From: Parvibaculum sp039973015 | Lineage (GTDB): Bacteria; Pseudomonadota; Alphaproteobacteria; Parvibaculales; Parvibaculaceae | NCBI RefSeq assembly: GCF_039973015.1 | Contig: NZ_JBDWLT010000012.1 | Span: forward strand, 380,310 to 444,309 | Direction: 5' to 3' | DNA: 64,000 nucleotides | Part shown: positions 6,935-15,656 of the stretch, piece by piece | Position numbering within the stretch: the stretch's first letter is position 1 | How the letters are laid out: every line of letters starts with the position of its first letter | Translations under genes and position numbers: made by a program | The notes under the pieces: generated by a model | The model's database searches: none | Told to the model about the DNA's origin: nothing | The model's input: only the letters and a program-made list of their open reading frames with translations

Positions 6935-8368
6935 ATGTCGAAGCCCTTTCCGCAGAACCCGTTCCTTCAACAGAATTTTGCACCGGTCATGGCTGAGTGC
7001 GATGCACCCGACCTGGTTGTCGCGGAAGGCGAGTTGCCAACCGATCTTGCGGGTGTGCTTTATCGCAACGGGCCGAACCCGATGTTTCCGCCGCTGGGTG
7101 AAAAACACCACTGGTTTCTCGGCGAAGGCATGATCCATGCGATCCATGTCGAAGGCGGGAAGGCGAGCTATCGCAACCGCTGGGTGCGGACGGAACAGTA
7201 TGACGCGCAGCGCAAGGCAGGCGAACGGCTGGTGCCGACGGGCTTCGGCGAGGGCGCGGTGGCGGGTGCGGAGGGCATCAAGCGCAATGTCGCGAACACC
7301 AATGTCGTATGGCACGCAGGCAAGCTGCTGGCGCTGGACGAAGGGAGTTCGCCTGTCGCAATGAATGGCGACACGCTCGACACGAGCGGGTCATGGACCT
7401 TCGAGGGCAAGTATGAAGGGCCGATGACGGCGCATCCGAAGTTCGATCCGCGCACGGGCGAGATGCATTTCTTTGGCTATATGGCGGCAGGGCCGGGGAG
7501 CCCCGAGATTTCCTATCAGGTCGTCGACCGTGACGGAAAGCTCAAGCGTACCGACATGTTCAAGGCGCCTTATGCGAGCATGGTTCACGATTTCATCGTG
7601 ACGGACGAGCATGTGATCTTTCCGATCTTTCCGGCGACGATCGATGTCGAGCGCATCATGAAGGGCGGCCCGACCATCGCGTGGGATCCCGATGCAGGCA
7701 CGCATATCGGCATCATGGCGCGCGATGCGAGCGTCGACACGATCCGCTGGTTCAAGGGCGATGCCTGTTACGTCTATCATCCGATGAACGCCTATACGAC
7801 ACATGAGGGCGGGCGGACGCGCGTCGTGGCGGACATGATGAAATACACGCGCGTCCCGCTTTTCCCGGATGCGGATGGAAAGCGCGCGCCGAGCGACCTT
7901 GCCGACGAGCAGGGAAAGCTCGTGCGCTGGACGTTCGACCTTGATGGCAATTCCGATACGTATACGGAAGAGCAGCTTACCGATCTTGGCGGTGAGTTCC
8001 CGCGCTTCGACGAACGCTTTGCCGGACATGGCTATCGCCACGGCTACTACGCGGCGATGATGAGGCCCAAGGAACAGAAGGGTTCGTCCTACGACACGCT
8101 TGTGCATATCGATCTCGAGACCGGCAAGCGAAGCGCGTGGGAACCCGGAAAGGGCCGTTATTTGCATGAGCCGGTTTTCGTGCCGCGCAAGACGGATGCG
8201 AAGGAGGGCGACGGTTATCTTCTTTCGCTCGTTTATGACAGTGAGCGCAATCTGAGCGACTTCGTGGTGCTCGACGCCACGGATATTTCGCAGGGTCCGC
8301 TCGCGCGCGTGGAGCTTCCGACGCGGGTGCCGTTCGGCTTTCATGGCAACTGGCGCGACATGAAATAA
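6935..8368 (+). CDS. Carotenoid oxygenase family (RPE65/CCD) protein
   Basis: A 477-residue soluble enzyme of the seven-bladed propeller family that cleaves double bonds of carotenoids, apocarotenoids or stilbenes (lignostilbenes) with O2. The four iron-ligand histidines are all recognisable: H167 (TAHPKFD), H218 (MVHDF), H282 (YHPMNA) and H470 (FGFHGNW). Length is normal for the family. GGGAGAG precedes the ATG at 6935. The divergent TetR regulator and shared palindrome suggest substrate-induced expression. No carotenoid biosynthesis genes are nearby, so a lignostilbene-type or apocarotenoid catabolic role is as likely as pigment metabolism. Confidence 0.92.
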   Translation: MSKPFPQNPFLQQNFAPVMAECDAPDLVVAEGELPTDLAGVLYRNGPNPMFPPLGEKHHWFLGEGMIHAIHVEGGKASYRNRWVRTEQYDAQRKAGERLVPTGFGEGAVAGAEGIKRNVANTNVVWHAGKLLALDEGSSPVAMNGDTLDTSGSWTFEGKYEGPMTAHPKFDPRTGEMHFFGYMAAGPGSPEISYQVVDRDGKLKRTDMFKAPYASMVHDFIVTDEHVIFPIFPATIDVERIMKGGPTIAWDPDAGTHIGIMARDASVDTIRWFKGDACYVYHPMNAYTTHEGGRTRVVADMMKYTRVPLFPDADGKRAPSDLADEQGKLVRWTFDLDGNSDTYTEEQLTDLGGEFPRFDERFAGHGYRHGYYAAMMRPKEQKGSSYDTLVHIDLETGKRSAWEPGKGRYLHEPVFVPRKTDAKEGDGYLLSLVYDSERNLSDFVVLDATDISQGPLARVELPTRVPFGFHGNWRDMK

Positions 8369-8369
8369 T

Positions 8370-8479
8370 CCCCGGGAGCGGGGATATTTCGTTGGAGCTT
8401 GTCCCCGGGGAGCGGGGACAAGTTGTCCCGACTGTCATCGAAACGTCATCGAACCGTCATGAAGTGACGGGTTATCCCC
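8370..8479 (+). repeat. Dispersed Pho-box-like element, copy B
   Basis: Within the convergent gap (8369-8669): a small hairpin ATCCCC...GGGGAT (8369-8384); a perfect 9-bp stem CTTGTCCCC / GGGGACAAG (8398-8422); three half-sites CTGTCAT, ACGTCAT and CCGTCAT with 11-bp spacing (8432, 8443, 8454); 9 bases; and GGGTTATCCCC (8469-8479). The triple repeat fits the PhoB-box consensus (CTGTCAT repeated every 11 bp), and TTATCC lies where the -10 of a PhoB-dependent promoter would be. Transcription would run rightwards, antisense to the gene at 8670-9275. The rest of the gap holds further TTATCC motifs and no convincing gene. Confidence 0.7.
8432..8479 (+). promoter_or_regulatory. Candidate PhoB-dependent promoter (orphan)
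   Basis: Three direct half-sites at one-helical-turn spacing end 11 bases before TTATCC, the usual geometry when PhoB replaces the -35 contact. No annotated gene starts downstream in this direction, so the product would be a small or antisense RNA of up to about 190 bases before a possible stem CCCCGAACGGGG (8645-8656). Confidence 0.5.
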
Positions 8480-8669
8480 TGCGTGGGCAGAAGATTTCGT
8501 CGCGCCTGACGTTCGTCCAGGGGGTGATCCTGTTCGTTCGAGCGTGCGCTTTTTATCCTGTTCGCCGAACCGATTTCCCGGGCGAAAATGCGTAGTCGAT
8601 CAGCAGTTGGTCTTTCCTGCCCGATGAGCGGGACTTATCCCCTCCCCGAACGGGGTGCCGCTCTTCCGA

Positions 8670-9275
8670 TCAGAACAGCGGCTCTTCGTAGACGGGGGTG
8701 CCATCGATGCGGAGCTGCTTGATCGCGGGGGTGCCGTCATCGCCAAGGGCGACGTCGACGGTGAGCTTGCCGTCGTTGCGGATGTCTTCCAGCGCACGGC
8801 CTTCGCCTTCGGGGACGAAATAGCTCTCGATTCCATAGTCGACGTTCAACACGGAGCAGTCGGTGCATGGGGGTGCTGGAACACCCCCTTCGCTTCCCGG
8901 AGAGGCTGTCGTTGCCGGTGGCGATATATAGGTAATCCGTCCACGAATTATAAGATCGTCTGGTGCGGCCTCGTGGCCCTCATGCCAGACAGAGACGGCC
9001 TTCCATGTTTCGTTTTCCTGTGCGAGTTCGACGAGAACGGTGTCGCCGGAAGTGAAATCGCTGTCGCCTTCGAGATAGGCAAGCGGAAGTTGAGCAATGT
9101 CGTAGTTCAGGATGACGTAGTCGCCGCGAAAGATGTCGCGCGGGTCGACGGGGGCGGTGCGGAGCGTCACGACATTCTCCGAGCGGAGGAGAGAGACGCG
9201 GTCCCAGACCATCGCGGCGAGAAAAAGCGACTGACCGATGACGAGGGCGAGGACGGCGAGACCGAAGCGGTTCAT
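8670..9275 (-). CDS. GDYXXLXY domain membrane-anchored protein
   Basis: A 201-residue protein with one N-terminal membrane segment (FGLAVLALVIGQSLFLAAMV) and an extracytoplasmic domain carrying the signature G-D-Y-V-I-L-N-Y at residues 51-58, preceded by RPVDPRDIFRG-type sequence (APVDPRDIFRG). The family is named for this motif and has no known biochemical role, but is usually encoded next to a DUF2157 membrane protein, as here. A run with CTDC (two cysteines) lies in the loop. Its ATG at 9275 overlaps the stop of the DUF2157 gene in an ATGA arrangement, so the two are translationally coupled. Confidence 0.88.
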   Translation of the reverse strand: MNRFGLAVLALVIGQSLFLAAMVWDRVSLLRSENVVTLRTAPVDPRDIFRGDYVILNYDIAQLPLAYLEGDSDFTSGDTVLVELAQENETWKAVSVWHEGHEAAPDDLIIRGRITYISPPATTASPGSEGGVPAPPCTDCSVLNVDYGIESYFVPEGEGRALEDIRNDGKLTVDVALGDDGTPAIKQLRIDGTPVYEEPLF

Positions 9276-10561
9276 GCGGCGTCTCCTTCGACCTGATTGA
9301 CGAGGCGGCGGCGCATGCGCTCCATGACGAGGGAGCCCACGATGAGAAGGATGCCGCCCAGCGCGAAGAAGAGCGCGGTATCGAGAAGCGTGCCCATTGT
9401 TTCGAAGTAGAGATAAAGAACCTCGGCACCGAAGGCGACGAAAGCGAAATTGACGGCGAAGCGGCTGTCGCGGGACATACCGTAGGAGACGAGCCATGCG
9501 GCGAGCGCGAGGAAGAGCGCCGCATAGACCCAGGGCACGAGTGCGGGCGCACCCGCCTCGATTGCGGGGTAGGCGAGAGTGGCGACGATGATGGCACCGA
9601 TGCACACCGCGTGACGCGCTTCAAGCTGTGAGCGCGTGACCGCGAGGACGGTGAGACTGCCTGCGAGAGCGAACATCACGAGGAGGAAGGGCCAGTAGAA
9701 GGCGGCGCCGTCACCGATGGCGCGATCGGGGCTTATTTGCAGGAACCAGAAGAGAATGAAGGTAAGGGCGATGGCATAGGCTTCGGCGGCGGCGGCGAAG
9801 CGCGGCCCCTTGTCCGAGCAGAGAAGAGCGGCGAGCCAGATCGCAATAACTTCCAGCGTGTAGACGAGGATGAGCCATGCCGGATCGATGGTCAGGCTTT
9901 CGGCGATGGCCACCGCCCAGAGCGCCTGCCAGATGAAGCCTGCGATGAGTGCGAGATGGAAACCGGGCAGCCATGACAGGCGCAGCGAGAGCGCGAAAGC
10001 CGCGATCCAGACAATCCAGAAGGGCCAGTGTGGCGTTGTCTCTTCGAGGCTGAGTGTGAAGCTCGTCCAGATCACCGCGAGCAGGATGCCGAGCGCGAGG
10101 GCGGGCCGCGAGGGAAGCAGCCATGCAGCGGCAAGAGAGGCGATGCACCAGGCGAGGACGCCGCCCGGATCGTCCGTGACGATGTGATAGATCTGCGCGA
10201 TGAGCATGATTCCGCCACCGAAGAGGCAAAGCCCGATCAGGACGGCAGCTTGCGCGAAGTTGGCACGGCCGCGCTTTTCCAGCACGAAGGCCGCGCCCCA
10301 GGACACCCACATGGCGGCGAAGATCATGATGAGTTTCGTGAGCTTGGGAATCTCCGTCCAGTTGGCGGCCACGAAGCTCATGACCGCAAAGCCGATCAGC
10401 ACGGCGCCAAGAATGGCAAGGATGGCGGGCATCCGGCGCGTGGAGGGGCGCTCCGCGGCAGATTTCAAAATCGCTTCGGCATTGGCGGGCGTGACCCAGC
10501 CGCGCTCGATCCAGAGATCGATGTCGGTCTTCAGGCGATGGAGATAGGCGCGTTGCCACAT
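9272..10561 (-). CDS. DUF2157 polytopic membrane protein
   Basis: A 429-residue protein. The N-terminal cytosolic segment (about residues 1-45, LKTDIDLWIERGWVTPANAEAIL) is the DUF2157 signature. It is followed by roughly twelve hydrophobic helices, including AILAILGAVLIGFAVMSFVAANW. Function is unknown; the family is nearly always paired with a GDYXXLXY protein, which here overlaps its 3' end. The C-terminus is basic (RMRRRLVN), so probably cytosolic. Confidence 0.88.
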   Translation of the reverse strand: MWQRAYLHRLKTDIDLWIERGWVTPANAEAILKSAAERPSTRRMPAILAILGAVLIGFAVMSFVAANWTEIPKLTKLIMIFAAMWVSWGAAFVLEKRGRANFAQAAVLIGLCLFGGGIMLIAQIYHIVTDDPGGVLAWCIASLAAAWLLPSRPALALGILLAVIWTSFTLSLEETTPHWPFWIVWIAAFALSLRLSWLPGFHLALIAGFIWQALWAVAIAESLTIDPAWLILVYTLEVIAIWLAALLCSDKGPRFAAAAEAYAIALTFILFWFLQISPDRAIGDGAAFYWPFLLVMFALAGSLTVLAVTRSQLEARHAVCIGAIIVATLAYPAIEAGAPALVPWVYAALFLALAAWLVSYGMSRDSRFAVNFAFVAFGAEVLYLYFETMGTLLDTALFFALGGILLIVGSLVMERMRRRLVNQVEGDAA

Positions 10562-10841
10562 GGGATGAGTCGCTTCTTCTTTTCGGGGCCGTGACTATGA
10601 AGGGAAGATCGGGACTCAACCAAGGCAGGCTTCAGTTGCGGGGGGATTATCCGGCGGCGAGCGGGGAAGTCAAAGGGAAGGGTGCGGGAGGGGCTGGAAA
10701 CGGCAGATTCCTGCGATTTGCATGTATCTTCTTGTCGTGTGCGGCGGAATGCCGCATCATTCAGGGGTGAGCGCCGGTACGGTTGGGAGGCTGTGGCGGC
10801 GGGGCTGATGCCTGATACTCCAACCTGCGGAGGAAGATGCC
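10562..10841. other. Intergenic region, no gene seen
   Basis: The 280-base space between the DUF2157 gene (leftward) and the CBS gene (rightward) holds promoters for both. A GGGGGGATTATCC stretch near 10640 recalls the GGGGAYAA motifs of the dispersed element, but no half-site array is present. GGAGGA precedes the CBS start. Confidence 0.4.
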
Positions 10842-11270
10842 ATGAATGTCGCGACAATCCTGAAGGCCAAGGGTAACGAGGTTTCCAGCGTGAGCCCGGA
10901 GACGTCGCTTCGCGACGTGGCGATGCTGCTGACCGAGCGCCGGATCGGCGCCGTGCTGGTCATGCAGGACCGGAAGGTCATGGGCATCATCTCCGAGCGC
11001 GATATCGTCAAGGCGGTGGCCAAGAGCGGCGGCGACGCGCTGAACGGGCCGGTGCGCGACGTGATGACGTTGCGCGTTGTGACCTGCGCGCTCAATGACT
11101 CCGTCGATGAATTGATGGATATGATGACCACGGGCCGTTTCCGTCACCTGCCGGTGATCGAGAAGGGCGAAGTCGTCGGCATCGTTTCGATCGGCGACGT
11201 GGTGAAGCACCGCATCGCCGAGACAGTGATGGAGACGGAAGCCATGCGTCTCTACATCGCGAACGGCTGA
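10842..11270 (+). CDS. Tandem CBS-domain protein
   Basis: A 142-residue soluble protein made of two CBS motifs (about residues 8-60 and 74-130) with no other domain. Each has the sheet-helix pattern ending in G-I-I/V-S-E/I-x-D-I/V (GIISERDIVKA, GIVSIGDVVKH), the usual adenosine-nucleotide binding loop. Stand-alone CBS pairs sense AMP, ATP or SAM and regulate partner proteins. The partner is unknown here. GGAGGA lies 8 bases before the ATG. Confidence 0.92.
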   Translation: MNVATILKAKGNEVSSVSPETSLRDVAMLLTERRIGAVLVMQDRKVMGIISERDIVKAVAKSGGDALNGPVRDVMTLRVVTCALNDSVDELMDMMTTGRFRHLPVIEKGEVVGIVSIGDVVKHRIAETVMETEAMRLYIANG

Positions 11271-11291
11271 GCTTCAGGGCTCGACAGACGC

Positions 11292-12371
11292 CTACTGCAT
11301 GATCTCGATGATTTCGCGAATCTGGGGGATCGCCTCTTCGGCGGCTTCCTCTCCCAGCGCAATCAGTTCGTCCGCGCGGTCGAAATCGAGCAGGCTCAGA
11401 TGACCCACCCTGGGTGCGATCATGAGGTCCGGCGGGTCGCCTGCCATGCGCATTCGGGCGAGACGATCCTGCACGATATTCAATGAAGCGAGCATGACGC
11501 TGGCGATACCCGGCTCGCGCTGCTTGCCGCCGATGACGCGGCGCATGAGTTCCTGTTCGGGTGTGCGCTTCCATTTCAGGCTCTTGAGGCGCTGACGGAT
11601 GCGGTCCGTGACGGCGGGGGCTTCGTCTCCTTCCAGCATTTCGGATTCGGCGGCTTCGGCAGCCTCGGCTTCTTCTTCTGCCTGCTCGTTCATCTGCTCC
11701 TCCAGTTCGCGGAAGAGGTCGTCTTCCGGCATGACGGGGGCAGCGGACTGGAGATAGCCGGGGAAGGAGGCCTCATGCGCGCGACGGCGAGCGGCCGGAT
11801 CGAAGGGATCGTTATTGAGGTTCACCGCGATGACGACGCGGGCGCCAAGCGCGCGGGCGACCGAGACGGGCACGGGGTTCACCAACGCACCGTCGATGAG
11901 CCAGCGGCCATCGACCGCGATGGGCGAGAAGACGCCGGGCAGGGAATAGGAGGCGCGGATCGCCTGAATGAGATTGCCGTGATGGAGCCAGAGTTCGTGG
12001 CCCGTGGTGAGCTCGGTCGCGACGCCGACGAAACGCTTTTCGAGATCCTCGATGCGGATGTCGGTGAGGTGTTCGCGCATCAGTTCGGCGAGCTTGGTAT
12101 CGCCGATGAGGCCGGACGAGCGGAAGCGGAAATCGAGCAGGGAGAGCATGCGGCGGCGCGTCAGCGAGCGCGCAAACTCCTCAAGCGGTTCGAGCTTGCC
12201 AGCCGCGTGGCAGCCGCCGACCAGCGCGCCGATGGAGGTGCCGGAGACGATGTCCGCATCGATGCCGGCGCGGTTCAGCGTTTTCAGGACGCCGATATGC
12301 GTCCATCCGCGCGCCACGCCGGCGCCCAGTGCGATGCCGATTTTCGGACGGGACATACGAAGCTGCTTCAT
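11292..12371 (-). CDS. Patatin-like phospholipase (RssA-type)
   Basis: A 359-residue protein. The N-terminal patatin domain has the oxyanion-hole motif GAGVARG (residues 16-22), the nucleophile elbow G-T-S46-I-G, and the catalytic aspartate D160 in D-G-A; together these form a Ser-Asp dyad. The closest named group is NTE/RssA-like esterases acting on lysophospholipids. After about residue 200 there is an acidic, Ala/Glu-rich insertion (residues ~215-245) likely to be coiled or disordered, then a helical C-terminal part. No signal peptide or membrane segment. An alternative start five codons later cannot be excluded. Confidence 0.9.
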   Translation of the reverse strand: MKQLRMSRPKIGIALGAGVARGWTHIGVLKTLNRAGIDADIVSGTSIGALVGGCHAAGKLEPLEEFARSLTRRRMLSLLDFRFRSSGLIGDTKLAELMREHLTDIRIEDLEKRFVGVATELTTGHELWLHHGNLIQAIRASYSLPGVFSPIAVDGRWLIDGALVNPVPVSVARALGARVVIAVNLNNDPFDPAARRRAHEASFPGYLQSAAPVMPEDDLFRELEEQMNEQAEEEAEAAEAAESEMLEGDEAPAVTDRIRQRLKSLKWKRTPEQELMRRVIGGKQREPGIASVMLASLNIVQDRLARMRMAGDPPDLMIAPRVGHLSLLDFDRADELIALGEEAAEEAIPQIREIIEIMQ

Positions 12372-12478
12372 GGAAACGGTTACTCGAAGAGAATGCTACA
12401 GCGGCGCCCGTTGCGCCAGAGCGGACAGCAGGCGCGCAGTTCTATATGGGCGGCAAATGTGACGGAATTCGAGCGGGC

Positions 12479-12931
12479 TCAGCCGTGGTTGTGCGACAGT
12501 TTTTCGGCGCCCACGGGTTCGAGCTTCACGGGCTCGCCCTCTTTCAGTTCTTGCCGGGGGACCGCCCGGTAGAAGCAGGAGCGGTAGCCGACATGGCAGC
12601 AGCCGCCATCGCCAGCCACATCGACCTTCAGCCAGACCGTGTCCTGATCGCAATCGGTGCGGAGCTCCACCACGGTCTGGATCTGGCCGGAGGTGTCGCC
12701 CTTGTGCCAGAGCTCGTTGCGGCTGCGGCTCCAGTACCATGCCTCGCCAGTCTCGATGGTGCGGGCCAGCGCTTCCGCGTTCATCCAGGCGACCATGAGA
12801 AGCTCGCCCGTCTTCGCGTCGGTGGTGACGGCGGTAATGAGGCCGTCCGCATCGAATTTCGGCGAGAAGGACGTGCCTTCCTCGGTCTCTTCCTTCGAAC
12901 CGCGCGGGGCGAAGGGGGCATTGCCGGTCAT
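12479..12931 (-). CDS. hisI: Phosphoribosyl-AMP cyclohydrolase
   Basis: A 150-residue monofunctional HisI, the third step of histidine synthesis, which opens the purine ring of PR-AMP. Visible signatures are W-M-N-x-E-A, TGEAWYWSRSR, the metal-binding DCDQDTVW block, and the zinc cysteines in G-C-C-H-V-G-Y-R-S-C-F. No HisE domain is fused. Start ATG at 12931 has GGAAG about 5 bases upstream; an ATG four codons earlier is possible. It follows folE on the same strand, but a strong terminator lies between, so it probably has its own promoter. Confidence 0.95.
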   Translation of the reverse strand: MTGNAPFAPRGSKEETEEGTSFSPKFDADGLITAVTTDAKTGELLMVAWMNAEALARTIETGEAWYWSRSRNELWHKGDTSGQIQTVVELRTDCDQDTVWLKVDVAGDGGCCHVGYRSCFYRAVPRQELKEGEPVKLEPVGAEKLSHNHG

Positions 12932-12960
12932 GTCGTCTTCCATTCGAAATAGCCAAATTG

Positions 12961-12994
12961 AAAAGGCCCCGCCATTCAGATGAAGGCGGGGCCT
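12961..12994 (-). terminator. Rho-independent terminator of folE
   Basis: AGGCCCCGCC (12964-12973) pairs perfectly with GGCGGGGCCT (12985-12994) around an 11-base loop. On the minus strand the stem ends in TTTTC. It lies 30 bases after the folE stop, a near-ideal intrinsic terminator. Confidence 0.9.
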
Positions 12995-13023
12995 CTTGTC
13001 AAAGCACTTGAGCTTGAAGGGGC

Positions 13024-13692
13024 TCAGTATCCGCGGATCATCTGCATGAACCGGGCTTCCATACGGGGATCGTCGCGGAAGACGCCGGTGAACTGCGTGG
13101 TGATGGTGGCGACATCCGGCTTCTTGATGCCGCGTGTCGTCATGCATTGATGCTTCGCCTCGATGAGGATGGCGACGCCCTGCGGCTGGAGGGCGGCGTT
13201 GATCGTGTCGGCGATCTGGGCCGTCATCGTTTCCTGCGTCTGGAGGCGCTTGCCATAAATCTCGATCACGCGGGCGAGCTTGGAAATGCCCACGACTTTC
13301 TTGGTCGGCACATAGGCGATATGGGCGCGGCCGAGAATGGGGACCATGTGGTGTTCGCAATGCGACTCGATGTTGATGTCGCGGAGCATCACCATGTCCT
13401 GGTAGCCCTCGACTTCCTCGAAGGTGCGCGCAAGTTCCTTGAAGGGGTCCGCCTGATAGCCTTCGAAGAATTCTTCATAGGCGCGCGTCACGCGGCCGGG
13501 CGTGTCGATGAGGCCTTCGCGGTCCGGGTTGTCGCCAGCCCATGCGATCAGCGTACGCACGGCGGCTTCGGCTTCCTCGCGGCTTGGCTTCTTCACCTCG
13601 GCAAGGCGCTCGTTTTCAGGCTGGGCGCGGAGCCCATCAACTGCAGCATTCATGTCCATTCGACCAATCTCGTTTAGGGGTTTCCCGGCCAT
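13024..13692 (-). CDS. folE: GTP cyclohydrolase I
   Basis: A 222-residue type IA enzyme that converts GTP to dihydroneopterin triphosphate, the entry to folate. Zinc ligands are visible as C112 and H115 (ESHCEHH) and C183 (KHQCMTTRG). The GTP-site pattern GISKLARVIEIYGKRLQTQE is intact. The first ~38 residues are a variable extension. Start at 13692 has GAAGGG upstream; ATGs at codons 12 and 14 are alternatives. A terminator follows. Confidence 0.96.
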   Translation of the reverse strand: MAGKPLNEIGRMDMNAAVDGLRAQPENERLAEVKKPSREEAEAAVRTLIAWAGDNPDREGLIDTPGRVTRAYEEFFEGYQADPFKELARTFEEVEGYQDMVMLRDINIESHCEHHMVPILGRAHIAYVPTKKVVGISKLARVIEIYGKRLQTQETMTAQIADTINAALQPQGVAILIEAKHQCMTTRGIKKPDVATITTQFTGVFRDDPRMEARFMQMIRGY

Positions 13693-14237
13693 ACCGCCCT
13701 TCTTGAGAGGAGGTTTGCCCGGTTCAAGTCACAGGCCGATTCAAGAAAACCAGCCTGTTTTGCCCATCAAGCACGGGGTCTTATGCCATGCTGTAGTTGA
13801 TGTGACATCGTCTCAACCATGCATATAACCTTGCAGAAACTGCCTATCAAGGGTGGCGGAACCTTGATCCCACGCAAAATCAGGCCTTGAATCGTGTCCC
13901 GCAAGGCCCTGGACCCGGCCTGACGTTGCGCTTCCTACGGCCTTTCAGGCCCGCCGGATCAGCGCCTTGGTTAATTCTTAAACCTTGCCTCGGATCATGG
14001 GCTTCGCTAACAGATAGCAGGCGATTTCAGACAGGCGGTTCGCCGCCGATATGGTCTTGAAGGCTTCGATGGTTATGACGCGCCGAACGACATGCTGCCG
14101 AACTTCGCTCTGCCCCTCCTTCGTTTTTGGGGGCGGAAGCGCAGTCTGCCGTGTTTTCACCTGTCGCGCCGCCTGAAGCCCGTTCCGATGGCGGGCCGCT
14201 CCACGAACGCCACCGCCCAGAACATCAAGGCCGATCC
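13693..14237. other. 545-base intergenic region, no gene seen
   Basis: This gap separates the divergent folE and cysS genes. No frame in it has protein-like composition or a supported start. It holds AT-rich patches near 13800-13840 and 13968-13985 (GGTTAATTC, CTTAAACC) that could include promoters. The cysS frame is open from 14127, but that extension reads as shadow sequence. Confidence 0.4.
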
Positions 14238-15644
14238 ATGCATACCCAGCCGAACCGCCACAAGCTCACGCTGCACAACACGCTGACGCGCAAGAAGGAA
14301 ATCTTCGAGCCCGCGGACCCGAACCGCGTCACGATGTATGTGTGCGGGCCGACGGTCTATAACCACGCGCATATCGGCAATGCACGGCCGGCGGTCGTGT
14401 TCGACGTGCTGGCGCGCGTGCTGAAACGGCTCTATCCGCATGTCGTCTATGCGCGCAACATCACCGATATCGAGGACAAGATCATCGCCGCCGCGAAGGA
14501 GCAGGGCGTCGAGATCTCGGTGGTGACGGAGAAATATGCCGATATCTACCGGCACGACATGGGCGTGCTCGGCGTGCTGGTGCCGGACCTCGAGCCGAAG
14601 GCGACGGAAACCATCCCCGAGATGATCGCGATGATGGAGCGGCTGATCGAAGCGGGCCATGCCTATGCGGCGGAGGGCCATGTGCTCTTCAATGTGCCGA
14701 GCTATCCCGATTATGGCCGGCTTTCTGGCCGCGACCGCGACGAGATGGTGGCGGGTGCGCGGGTGGAAGTGGCACCATACAAGAAGGACGCTTCGGACTT
14801 CGTGTTGTGGAAGCCATCCGGCGACGACCAGCCGGGCTGGGACAGCCCCTGGGGACGCGGGCGGCCGGGCTGGCACATCGAATGTTCGGCGATGATCGAG
14901 AAGCATCTGGGCGAGACCATCGACATTCATGGCGGCGGTATCGACCTCCAGTTCCCGCATCACGAGAACGAGGTGGCGCAGTCGGCCTGCTCGCATCACG
15001 GGGCGCCGCTGGCGCGCTTCTGGCTGCATAACGGCTTCGTGAATATCGAATCCGAGAAGATGTCGAAGTCGATCGGCAATGTGCTGCTGGTGCACGATCT
15101 CATTCAACAGGCGCCGGGCGAGGCGATCCGCCTTGCGCTGCTTGCGGGCCATTACCGTCAGCCGCTGGACTGGACGGGCGAGGGGCTGGCGCAGGCCAAG
15201 CGGATGCTCGACCGGCTTTACGGCGCGTTGCGCAATCTCGCCGATGTGCGGGCCGAGGCGGCGAGCAATGCCGTACCCGAAGTCTTCATGGAGGCGCTGC
15301 TCGACGACCTGAACACGCCGAAGGCGCTGGCGGAGCTTTTCGCCATCGCCAAGCGCGCGAATACGGAGACGGACCCCGGCACGAAGGCGCTGCTGAAGGC
15401 GGAGCTTATCGGTGCGGGGCGGCTTCTCGGCATTCTGGAAATGGACGCGGAGGCGTGGTTTGCAGGCGGCGGCGCGGCTTCCCATATAGACGGGGAAGAG
15501 ATCGAACGGCTGATCGAGGCGCGCAACGCCGCGCGCAAGGCCAAGGATTTCGCCGAGGCCGACCGCATTCGCGACGAGCTTGCCGCGAAAGGCGTTCAGA
15601 TCGAAGATGGGCCGCAAGGCACAAGCTGGAGAGTGGCGAGCTAG
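14238..15644 (+). CDS. cysS: Cysteinyl-tRNA synthetase
   Basis: A 468-residue class I synthetase charging tRNA-Cys. HIGN (H45-N48) and KMSKS (K274-S278) are both present. C36 in Y-V-C-G-P-T-V is the first zinc ligand, and HHENEVAQS follows later. The C-terminal helical anticodon-binding region ends A-D-R-I-R-D-E-L-A-A-K-G. ATG at 14238 is chosen because MHTQPNRHKLTLHNTL matches the family N-terminus and AAGG precedes it. The iron-sulphur scaffold gene starts 12 bases after the stop, so they are probably cotranscribed. Confidence 0.97.
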   Translation: MHTQPNRHKLTLHNTLTRKKEIFEPADPNRVTMYVCGPTVYNHAHIGNARPAVVFDVLARVLKRLYPHVVYARNITDIEDKIIAAAKEQGVEISVVTEKYADIYRHDMGVLGVLVPDLEPKATETIPEMIAMMERLIEAGHAYAAEGHVLFNVPSYPDYGRLSGRDRDEMVAGARVEVAPYKKDASDFVLWKPSGDDQPGWDSPWGRGRPGWHIECSAMIEKHLGETIDIHGGGIDLQFPHHENEVAQSACSHHGAPLARFWLHNGFVNIESEKMSKSIGNVLLVHDLIQQAPGEAIRLALLAGHYRQPLDWTGEGLAQAKRMLDRLYGALRNLADVRAEAASNAVPEVFMEALLDDLNTPKALAELFAIAKRANTETDPGTKALLKAELIGAGRLLGILEMDAEAWFAGGGAASHIDGEEIERLIEARNAARKAKDFAEADRIRDELAAKGVQIEDGPQGTSWRVAS

Positions 15645-15656
15645 ACCGGAAACGAA

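Noticed and set aside
8392..8595. A 67-codon plus-strand frame over the Pho-box-like element
   Set aside because: It would translate the repeats themselves; no ribosome binding site and no protein-like pattern.
13978..14160. A 60-codon minus-strand frame in the folE-cysS gap
   Set aside because: No ribosome binding site, no signal or domain, and ends against no neighbour; treated as non-coding.
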